DNA from: Sphingobium arseniciresistens
GTDB lineage: Bacteria > Pseudomonadota > Alphaproteobacteria > Sphingomonadales > Sphingomonadaceae
NCBI GenBank assembly: GCA_029167225.1
Contig: JARFNK010000032.1
Location: 1 to 54,773 of the forward strand
DNA length: 54,773 nucleotides
Direction of reading: 5' to 3'
Numbering within the stretch: the first letter of the stretch is position 1; the number at the start of each line of letters is the position of its first letter. The position numbers and the translations under genes were made by a program. The notes beneath the pieces are model-generated. The model did not search any database and was not told the origin of the DNA. It saw nothing but the letters and a program-made list of their open reading frames with translations. Shown piece by piece: positions 32,201 through 44,200 of this stretch.

Positions 32201-35200
32201 CCGCCAATTTCAACGGCACCGCCGAATTCACCTATGTCGCGAACACGCCGGAAGGCGGCTCCGCGAGCGCCAAGGTGTATATCACCGTCACGCCCGTCAA
32301 CGACGCGCCAGTCGCTCAGAATGACGGTACGATAGAGGGCGTAGAAGGCGAATCCCTCACCATCGACCCGCTTGCTCTGCTGGCGAACGACAGCGATGCC
32401 GATGGCGACGTTCTTACCCTTCAGTCCGTTCTCTCCAATGCCGACGTCACAGTCAGCATCGATGCGGACGGATTGATCCAGGTCATCCCGCGCGACCATT
32501 TCTGGGGGAATGCTCACTTCGATTACATCGTGAGGGACCCGTCGGGCGCGACCTCGATCGGACGCGTCAATCTGACCTTCGCGTCGGTCAATGATGCGCC
32601 GGTTGCCAATAACGATCTTATCGTAACGACCCAGAGCGGAGACCCGATCCTCGAAGATAATCCGATCATCCTCAATGCTCTTGCGCAGGAGGTGAACGGC
32701 ACGATCGTGCCCGGGCTGCTGTCTAACGATACGGATCCGGACAATGATCCGCTCGTCATCGATGCCATCGGTACAAGCCATGGCGGCACCGCTCAGCTTC
32801 TCGCCAACCAGACAATCCTCTTTACGCCGTCCGCCAACTTCAACGGTGACGCCTGGTTCGACTATCGCGTGAATGATAGCCAGGGCGGCACATCCTGGGC
32901 CCGCGCTACCATCGCCTATCAGCCGGTCAATGATCGCCCGATCGCTGGGAACGACAGCTATACTGGGCCGGGCCTCCAGTTCCTGCGCGGACCTGAAGAC
33001 GTGGCGATCGAGATCCCGATATTGGAGTTGCTCAAGAACGATTTCGATCCCGAAGGCTTCACCCTCACCTTCGCGACCGATCAGAGCAGCGTTCCGACCG
33101 CGGTCAACGGCGACATCACATTTACCGACCACGGTACGATCCTCTTCACGCCGGACGAGAACTTCTGGGGCGAAGCAAGCTTCTACTATCTTGTCACCGA
33201 TCTCGAAGGAGCGGTCGACGATGGCAAAGTCACGCTCTGGTTCGACAATGTGAGCGACGGCCCTCCGGTGGCCCGGAACGATTTTGTCGATGTGCTCGAA
33301 GACGTGCCGGTGACCATTCCCATCTCGGTGCTGCTCGCCAACGACAGCGACATGGACCGGGATCCGCTCCGGTTCCTTGGCTTCCGGCCCGACAATGATC
33401 TCAACGGCACGCTCGAATTCGACGTGGATGGCAATATTCTCTTCACGCCCAATCCGAATGTCACCCAATCGTCCGGCTTCTTCTATCAAATCACCGACGA
33501 CACCGTCGAAGGCGGCATCGCCGAGGGCTATGTCGATCTCACGATCATCGCCCAGCCCGACGATCCGACCGTCGTCGACGATTATGACTTCGCCACGCCT
33601 TTCGATGTTCCCCTGGTGCTGCGCGTCTCGGACCTCATGGCCAACGACTATGATGTTGACGGCGGGCCCCTGCCCCATTTCGTCGGAATTGACGAAGTGC
33701 TCGACCCCGTTGCACTGGCGCTGGGCAATCATGTCAGCATCGGCACGGCCGAGGTGGTCACCTTCTCGGGCGAGCAGTTTGTCGTCGTGCGCTTCAATCC
33801 CGGCTATTCAGGCGAAGCGACGATCCAGTATCGCATCGCCGACCCGACCGGCCTTGAGGATACCGGCTTCGTCAACGCCACGGTCGAGGCGACCTATGGC
33901 GGGACGCTGCGCGGTAGCCGCTATGTCGATTATATCGTCGGCAATGCGCAGGACGAACTGATCCAGGGCCTGGACAGCAACGATTTCATTCTCGCGTTCG
34001 CCGGCAACGACCGGATTGAGACCGGCGCTGGCGACGATGTCATCGATGCGGGCGACGGCGACGACACGATCGACGCCGGCTTCGGCGCCGACCACATCAC
34101 TGGCGGCGCAGGCTTTGACACCGTGCTCTTCGCCGGTTCCAATGTCGGTGTACGGGCCGATCTTGAATCGCGGATCGGCCAGGGCGGCACGGCTGCCGGC
34201 GACACCTATGTCGGGATCGAAGCCCTTATTGGCACCGACTATAACGACCAGCTCGGCGGCGACGCCGGCGACAACCGCCTGGAAGGCGGCGCGGGCAACG
34301 ACAGGCTCGAAGGTCGTGCCGGTAACGACACGCTGATTGGCGGCCTTGGCAACGATACGCTCGACGGCGGCGTCGGCGCCGACATCCTTGATGGCGGCGA
34401 CGGCATCGACACGGTCAGCTATTTCGACGCGACCGACAGCTCGCCCTCGACGCAGGGCGTTGCCATCTCGCTGGCGAACGGCACAGCCACCGGCGGCGAT
34501 GCGACCGGCGATACGCTGATCAGCATCGAGAACGTCATCGGCACCGACTATGACGACACGATCGAGGGCGATGCCGGCAACAACCGGCTCGAGGGCGGAC
34601 GCGGCAGCGACATTCTCTCTGGGGGCGCGGGTAACGACGTCCTGATCGGTGGACGCGGCGCCGATTCGCTGATCGGCGGCGAAGGCGAGGATATCGCGGA
34701 CTATTCGCTGTCGGCGGAAGGGATCACGATCGATCTCGTAGATAGCATGGCGGGCGGCGGCGATGCGCTCGGGGACACCCTGTCCAGCATCGAAATCGTC
34801 CAGGGCTCCTATCATGACGACATCATGCGTGGCGACGCGTCCGACAACCGTCTACGCGGCGGGCTCGGCGCCGACCTGATCGACGGTCGCGGTGGTTTTG
34901 ACATCGCCGACTATAGCGCGGCCGACGAGGCGGTGACCGTTGACCTGTCTCTGGGCCAGGGCCTGACGGGTGAAGCCGAAGGCGACACACTCGTCAGCAT
35001 CGAGATGCTGCTGGGGTCAGTATTTGCGGACAGCTTCGCCGGGTCCACCGGCAATGACATGTTCGATGGCGGCTATGGTGAGGATCTGCTGAAGGGCGGC
35101 CTTGGCTCCGATACCTATCTGCTCGGCTTCGACAGCGACAATGACCAGGTCATCGAACAGGGCGCTGCGAGCGATATCGATCGCGTGGCGATCAAGGTGG

Positions 35201-38200
35201 GCGCGCTACCCAAGGATGTCTCGCTGGTCCGCCAGGGTGACGATCTCCTGGTCGAGCTTGAGAATGTCGCCGGCGTGCTCACTTTCGATACAATGCTGAT
35301 CAAGGATCACTTCCTTGGCAATGAGAGCGGCATCGAGGAAATCGCCTTCGCCAATGGCACGGTCTGGGATCGCGCGAAGATCGAGGATCTGGCGCGCATC
35401 GGCCGTTTCAACGCGGAGGATGACGTCTATCTCTTGGGCGTCGAGGACGAGGTGGCCATCATCGATCCGGCGACGCTGCTCGCCAACGATGCCGAGGAAG
35501 GCGTCGATCAACTGGTGCTCAAATCGGTAAACGGAACCGGCGGGACCAATGCCTGGATCCGCGACGACGGCATGATCGCCTTCCAGGCTCCGGCGAACGT
35601 CAACGGCCAGGCCTATTTCGAATATACCGTCGCCGATCCCTACGGCCGCGAATCCACGGCCCGCGTGCGGGTCAATGTCGCAGCCGTCAACGACGCACCG
35701 GTCGCGGTGCCCGACACCAACGCGGCGCTCCACGGCGTCGAGGACGAAATCCTGCGCATTCGCATCGACACCGTCCTCAAGGACAACGACTATGATATCG
35801 ACGACGATTGGGAAGATTTGCGCGTCGTCGGCATCACGCCGCTTGTCGACGCGGACGGAAACCCGATCGATCCATTTGATTATGACGGCAATGGCAGCGA
35901 GTGGACGGCCGGAACCAATTTGTCGGCGCGAGTAGCCGGCGACTATCTCGAAATCATCTCAAGCACCGACTTTTACGGCTTCGCCGGGTTCAATTATATC
36001 CTTGAAGACCCGTCGGGGGCACGCTCGGTGGCGCCGATCGAACTTTATTTCGACGCGGTCAACGACGCCCCGCGCGGCTCCGGCGAATATGAGCAAAGTG
36101 TCCGTTTCGGCCGAACCACGAGCATTGCAGTCGCCGACCTCATGGCCACAGCCTATGACATCGAGGGCGATGCCATCACCTTCATCGGCCTCCACGCAGC
36201 CGCTGATGGCGACTCCGCGTTCAATGGCACAGCGGTCCTTGACGGCGCGACAATCGCATTCACGCCCGACGGCGAAGGCACGGCCGCCATCTCGTTCGAT
36301 GTGATCGACGCGCGCGGTGCCAGCGCAACACTCACCTATTTCATCGATGTTCTTCCGGCGAACTACGCCCCGCAGGCGATCGGCGACCGGTTCACGATCC
36401 TGGAAGACCAGACGATCATCATTGATCCCGCGACACTGCTCGCAAACGACCGCGACGCGGACGGCGACAGCCTGACTTTCGTCGGCGTCGAGCGTTTTGC
36501 CGATAACGGAAAGGTCAGCGTCAACGAGCTGGGCCAGATCGTCTTCAAGGCGAGGCCCGACTTCAATGGCGATGCGGGCTTTGAATATACGATCAGCGAC
36601 GGCCGCGGCGGCACCGCAGCTGGTTATGTCGCGATCGGCATCCTGCCGCAGAACGACGGCGCGACCCTGCGCGACGATCTCGTCACCGGCCTGGAAGACC
36701 AGCCGCTGTTCGTCATCCCGGCTGAAGCCTTCGGCAACGATGTCGAGCCCGAAGGCGACGTGCTGTTCTTCCGCAGCGCCGGCGTGCTGGGCGTGCTCGA
36801 TACCCGCTATCTCTCCGCTGATTACACAGTCATAGCCCGCCAAGCCAATGGCGAGGATCTACCCGGCTGGCTGAGCTTCGACGCCGCCACCATGACCTTC
36901 ACCGGCGAGGCGCCTGCAGGGGCGACAGCGACCATAAGCGTGATCCTCAAGGATCCGGTCGCAGGCAGCTACGCGCAGCGCTTCACGTTCAACAGCGGCG
37001 ACAACCAGAGCCTCGCTAACGGCCTGTCGGTGCAGGACGCGGTCCTGTCAGGCTTCACCGTCCGTCAGCCGCACCATAGCGAGATCGCCTTCGGCGCCGA
37101 CAATCTCGCTTCGGACGTAACCGTCACGGCGACACTCTCCAACGGCGATGCCCTGCCGGCCTGGCTGATCTTCGACCCCGCCACTCTCCGCTTCAGCGGC
37201 ACGCCGGATGCAGGCGCCACCGCGCCGCTCGATGTCGTACTCCACTTCACCAGGCCCGGGGCACAAGCCGGGGACCCAGCCAGCGTCTTCACCGACACGC
37301 TGGCGATCGACCCCGCATCGCTCGGCACGGGCATCGCCTATGATAGCGATGTGGCCCTCTTCGATGTGAGCCAGGGCAGCTTCTCCGTCAGCCTCGAAGG
37401 CGGCCGTCCGCTGCCCGATTGGCTGGAGTTCGACCTCGACACGATGACCCTGGCGCTGACGGGCGAATCGCCCGACGCCGATGCGCAGCCGGTCCGTCTC
37501 CAGCTGACATTCACGCCCGACGCCCCGGTCGTGCCGGAAGGCAGTTACTCGGCCGCGAAGCGCGGGTTCACCCTCGAATTCGTCATCGATCCTGCCGCGT
37601 CGCTCGATCCGGCGATCAACGCGCTCCTCCAGCAAAGCGACTTCTTCAAGTCCCAGGGCCTGTTCGCGATCGACCTCGGCTCGGCAGCGGACATCGTAGC
37701 GAAACGCGAAAGCGAAGCGCCGCTGCCTGACTGGCTTGCCTTCAACGAGGGAACGCTCGCGTTCGACGGCACCCCGCCGCCGGCCTATGTCGGTGCCCTC
37801 GGCGTGCGTCTCGACGTCGCCGGCAATAGTGGCACCCTGCCGAGCTTCTCGATCCTCACCGATGTGGTCGTCGACAGCGGCTTCACCCTTGCGGACGGGG
37901 GGACCAATGGCATTGGCATCCGCGCTTCGAGTGAGCAGATCGACCTTTCGGCACCCGAGGACTTCAACGGGTCGATTGCGCTCAGCTACACGACGATCGA
38001 CGAAAAGGGCGGCATCTCGCACAATAGCGGGACCATCATCTTCAACGTGCTTCCGACCGCCGAGAAGCCCGATGCGGTTGCCGATACGCTGGCGACCATC
38101 GAGAACCAGCCTCTCACATTCGCGCTGATGGACCTCATCGCCAACGACCGCGAGGACGATGGCGACTATCTGCGCGTCAAGTCGATCACCGCGGCGGGCC

Positions 38201-41200
38201 ATGGCGCGCTCGTCATCCATGACGGCATCGTCACCCATGGTCCGCCCGCCGCGCTGATAGCGCCCGGGGCGAACTGGACGGCGAAGCTGGCGGACGGATC
38301 GGACCTGCCCGCATGGATGAGCGTCGACAGCGCCACAGGCCTTGTCACCGCCACGGTTCCCTTCGACCTGCGCAGAAGCTTCGACATCGTCTGGACCGCG
38401 ACGAGCGGCGGGGACAGCCATAGTGCTTCCGCAACGCATCTGTTCGACGGCAAGCTGGTGGCAAGCGTCACCTACACGCCCGATGCCGGATGGTCGGGTG
38501 AGGACAGCTTCAGCTACGTCATCACCGACGACAGCCAGGGCGACGACAGCGCCACCGTGCGCATCACGGTCGAAGGGCGTCACGAAGCGCCCTATACCGG
38601 CCCTGACAGCTTCTCGACGCTTGAGGAAACCCCGATCGTCATAACGCCGGCGCAGCTCCTGGCGAACGACCATGACGTCGATGGCGATCCCATCCGCCTC
38701 GTCGGAGTCCTCAATGCCGCTCACGGCACGCTGAACTTCGACGGCTCGACGATCGTCTTCACGCCCGACGCCGATTTCAGCGGGCAGGCCGGGTTCGACT
38801 ATATCGTCACCGACGATATCGATGGCGCCAGGACCGGCACCGTCACCATCAATGTGCAGTCGACCAACCATGCGCCGGCCATCGTGGGCGACACGTTCAG
38901 CACCGACGAGGACAGGCCGTTCGAATTCACGGCAGCGGACCTCATCGGGAATGACAGCGATCTCGACGGCGATACGATAAGCCTCGTCTCGATCGAGATG
39001 GCGAGCGATCTCGGCCGCATCCAGCGCCTGCCAGGCGGCCGTTACAGTTTCGTGCCAAAGGAAAATGCCAGCGGAACCGCAACGTTCCGCTACACGATCA
39101 GCGATGGCCGCCTGAGCAGCACCGGCAGCTTCTCCTTCGAGATCGCGCCGATCAACGATGCGCCCTATGCCAACTCCGATGGTGTCGGCACCGGCAATAA
39201 TCCGGAAGGGGTGTTCGTCGGCGACCAGGACACGGCGCTCGTCATCGACCTCGCTACGCTACTTGCCAACGACCGCGACATCGAGGGCGACAGCTTCGCA
39301 ATCGTCGAACTGCTCGATGGCGACAACGGCACCGTTGCCATGGTCGGCAACACCGCCGTCTTCACGCCCCGCGAAGGCTATTTCGGCAACGCGGCCTTCT
39401 CCTATCGCGTGACCGACGCCCATGGCGCCGACCGCATCGGACGGGTGTCGCTCACCATCCTGCCGGAATTCAACATTCCGATCGCGGTATCCGACCATGG
39501 CTTCGGCACGCTCGAAGACACCTATATCGATATCGATCCGGCCCAGTTGCTGGCGAACGATTATGACCCCGAAGGCGAGACGATCACCTTCCTCGGCTTT
39601 ATCGGCTCGCCGGCCGACGCCTCGATCACGGCACTCGAGAACGGACAGTATCGGATCACGCCTGCAGCCAATTACCATGGCACGCTGCTGCTCAGCTATG
39701 CGATCACCAACGCGTCCGGCTTCCCGGTCACGGCCACTGTCGAGATCGAGGTCCTGCCGGTCAACGATGCGCCGATCGCGGTCGACGACGCCTTGTCGCT
39801 CATCGAGGATCAGCCGCCGCTGACGCTGTTCATCTCGCAACTGCTCGAAAATGACATCGAGCCCGACGACCAGGCACTTGTCTTCAGCCGCATCGTCGAG
39901 ACCCACGGCCTGACGGTTACCACCAATGGCATCGGCCAGCTCATCATCACGCCCGATGCCGACTTCAACGGCGATGGCTGGTTCGATTATGAGGTCACCG
40001 ATTCCGCCGGCGTCACCGACATCGCCCGGGTCGCGGTCACGATCGCTGCGGTGAACGACGCGCCGGTGATCAACGCGATCCCCGCCCTGCGCGGGATCGA
40101 GGATCAGCCCTTCACGGCGACCCTGCCCGCCGACCTCGTGTCCGATGTCGATGGGGATGCGGTGCTTGTCGAGGTCCGTGGTGTCGGCGGCGCTGCGCTG
40201 CCCTCCTGGCTGTCCTATGACCGTCAGACCAGAAGCTTCACCGGCACCCCGCCTGCGAACTTCAACGGCACGGTCACGCTGGAGATACTCGCGGCCGACC
40301 AGAGCAGCACGGTCATCCGGCAGTTCGCCATCGTGATCGATACGGTCAATGACGCTCCGGTCCTGACCCAGCAACTTGCCGATCTGTCGAGCGCCGAAAA
40401 CCAGGCCTTCAGCTTCGCCCTTCAAACCGGAGCATTCGCGGACGTCGACGGCGATGCCTTGATCTTCTCGGTCACGCTGGCCGACGGCAGCCCCCTGCCC
40501 GTATGGCTCAGCTTTGCAAATGGCGTGCTGTCGGGGCAGCCGCCGGCAAACTTCACCGGCGTGCTTGGCCTGCTGATCACCGCGAGCGACGGCCATGCCG
40601 TCGTCAGCGATGCGTTCGATGTGGTGATCTCGGGGACCAACGAAGCCCCCGTCCTGGCGCAACCGATCGCAGATATCGCATCGAGCGAGGACAGCGCGAT
40701 CGACCTGCTGCTTCCGGCCGGAACGTTCTTGGATGCCGATGGGGATGTCCTCACGCTCTCCGCCCGGCTCACTGACGGCTCGCCGCTACCGGCATGGCTC
40801 TCGTTCGACGGCGCTCGCTTCACCGGCACCCCGCCCGCCAACTATCACGGGACCATCGAGATCGAGGTCCAGGCAAGTGACGGCAACGCAAGCGCCACCG
40901 ACAGCTTCGTGCTGACGATCACCCCGGTCAACGACGCCCCGGTCGCTACCCTCGCGCTCGTCGATCGACAGAGCCTCGAAGACCAGGCCATCGACTTCAC
41001 CATTCCGGCAGGCGCCTTCAGCGATGTCGATGGCGATGCGCTGACCTTGTCCGCCACCCTCGGCTCGGGTGACCCGCTGCCATCCTGGCTGCATTTCGAT
41101 GCCGGCCGCTTCACCGGCCAGCCACCCGCGAACTTCAACGGCCTGATCGATATCCGCGTCACGGCCTCGGATGGCGTGCTGGTCGCGAGCTCGAACTTCC

Positions 41201-44200
41201 GGCTCACGATCGATCCCGTCAACGATGCTCCTGTCCTGACACAGGCGCTGGCAAATGTGTCGAGCGCGGAAGACGCGGCAGTCGACATCCTCATCCCGGT
41301 CGGAAGCTTCGCCGACGTGGATGGCGACGCGCTGACGCTGAGCGCGCGGCTCGGAGACGGATCGCCGCTGCCCTCATGGCTGACGTTCGAGGGCGGACGT
41401 TTCACCGGCACGCCGCCCGCCAACTATCATGGCGCGATCGAGATCGAGGTCCGGGCGAGCGACGGCAGCGCGAGCGCCACCGACAGCTTCGTGCTGACCA
41501 TAACCCCCGTCAACGACGCGCCTGTGGCAGCACTCGCGCTGGCCAACCGGAACAGCGCCGAAGACCAACTGGTCGACTTCAGCATTCCGGCTGGCACTTT
41601 CACCGATGTGGATGGCGACACGCTCACTCGTTCAGCAGTGCTTGCCTCGGGCGATCCGCTGCCCGCGTGGCTCAGCTTTGCCGATGGGCACTTCACTGGC
41701 CAGCCGCCTGCCGACTTCAACGGCTATCTCGACATCACCGTTTCTGCCTCGGACGGCGCCCTGTCGGCCAGTTCGACATTCCGCCTGACGATCGCCTCGG
41801 TGAACGATGCGCCGGTCCTGGTCTCCGCGCTGCCGGATGTGACCTGGACGGCCATGGGCGCGATCGACGTCGGACTGCCCGCTGGCGGTTTCACTGACGT
41901 GGACGGCGATGCGCTGACCCTGACCGCCCGGCTCGCTGGCGGGACCGCCCTTCCCTCCTGGCTTGCCTTCGACGGATCGCACTTCACCGGCACGCCGCCC
42001 ACAGGTTTCGACGGCTCCCTCGACATCGAGGTGCTCGCCAGCGACGGAAGCCTCACCGCAGCCGATGTCTTCAGGCTCACCATCGATGTCGGCAGTGGAG
42101 AGAATCGCGCGCCGATACTGGTGGAACCGCTCGGCGAGGGCTGGATCCCGCGCGGCGAGACATTCGAAGTCACGGTCCCGGCGGGCACCTTCTCCGATCC
42201 CGATGGCGACGTGCTCAGCTATTCGGCAGCCATGGTCGATGGTTCCCCCCTGCCCTCCTGGATGAGTTTTGCGAACGGCACGTTCACCGGAACCGTCGCT
42301 GCGGGCGCCCTTGGCGACTATGTCATCCGCGTCACCGCCAGCGACGGCAGCCTCTCCGCGAGCAGCGTGTTTACGCTCACCGTCGGCATGCTGCCGACCG
42401 GCCCCGAACTTGATCCTTCGCAATGGGCACAGTTCGGTGAAGGCAATGATCGCATCGTCGGTAGGGGGGCGATCAACGCCTCGATCTGGGCGCTCGGCGG
42501 CGATGACTATATGACGGCCGATGGGTGGGCTGTCAGCCTTCATGGCGACGACGGAAACGACGTTCTCGAGTTCCTCTACTATAGTGAGACCGGTGAAGGC
42601 GGCATGGGCGCTGATACCTTCATCTTCGACGGCTTCTCGCTGCTTGCCGGCAGCGAAGCCGAGACCTGGGCGACAATTACCGACTTCGAGAACGGCATCG
42701 ACCGGATCGGGATCGTCAATGGCACGGGCGGGGTCCGCAGCTTCGCAGACCTGGCCTCCCATCTGGTCCAGAACGGTGCGAACGTCGACATCGCCCTTCA
42801 GGGCTTGCCGGTCATCACCATCGAGGACATCGCGCTGGCCGACCTCGATGCGTCCGACTTCATGTTCGGCAACTGGGAGACGTCCGGCGGCTTCGGTCCG
42901 GCTCCTGTCGCAGGCACCGTTCCGTGGCCAGCCACGACCGTGACCCGCGCGATGTCCGACTGGGAGAATATCGGCAATGCCAGCGAGCGCATCGTCGGCA
43001 ATGCTATGAGCAACGGCTCGGTCGATGCGCTCGACGGCGACGACTATATCACCGCCGATGGCTGGGCTGTCAGTGTCTATGCCGGGCGCGGCAACGATGT
43101 GATCGAGCTGTTCGGTCCGCAGGGCTATGCCTTCGGTGGCGCTGGATATGATTATTTCGTGTTCGATTCCGCGATGCTCGAAGCCGAGGCCTGGGAAGAG
43201 ATTTGGGCGACCATCGGCGACTTCCACGACGGCGCCGACAAGATCGTCTTCCTCAATGGTTCGGACGGCCTCTTGAGCTTTGCCGACCTCGTGCCGTTCC
43301 TCTCCCAGGATGGCGACAATGTGAAGATCGCGCTCACGGGCCGCCCGGCGATCATCATCGAGGATGTCGCGCTCGCGAGCCTCAGCGAGGACGACTTCCT
43401 CTTCGTCAATCAGCCTTCGGCGGTGACCGCCGGCTACGCTGGGCAGGCGCTGCGGATAGGGTCGACCGTGGGTCTCCAGACGATCGCGGCGAACGGCTAT
43501 GCGAACGTGACCGTCACGGGCACGAGTTTCGGCAACACGCTCGATTTCACGAACGTCACGCTGACCGGGATCACGGCCATCAACGGCCTTGACGGCGACG
43601 ATGTCATCACAGGCTCAGCCGCCGCCGATACGATCCAGGGCGGCGCGGGCAATGACGCGCTGAACGGCGGCTCCGGCAATGACACGCTGGTAGGCGGTGT
43701 CGGCGACGATGCGCTCAGTGGCGGACTGGGCGACGACCTCTTCAAGGTCAGCGGCACAGGCGATGGCTTTGACGCGGTCGATGGTGGTGCCGGCAACGAC
43801 ACGATTGCGGCCCAGGCCAACAATAGCGCTATCGGCCTGACCTATGTGTCGGGCATCGAAACGATCACTGCCGGCGCATATTCGGGTGTCTACATCCGCG
43901 GATCGAGTGCGGGCGACCTCCTTGATTTCAGCGCCATCACACTCGTCAACGTCACGCGCATAGATGGCGGAACAGGCGATGACACCATCATTGGATCGGT
44001 AGGCAACGATACGATCCTGGGGTCTGCCGGAAACGACAATCTGTCGGGCGGCGCGGGGAACGACGTCTTCCAGTTCACTGGAACCGCCGCCGGAAACGAC
44101 ACTATCGACGGCGGCGCGGGCACGGACAGCATCGTGGCTCTCGCCAACAATACAATCATCCGCCTCGCCGCCTTCTCGAACATCGAGACGATCTCGGGTG

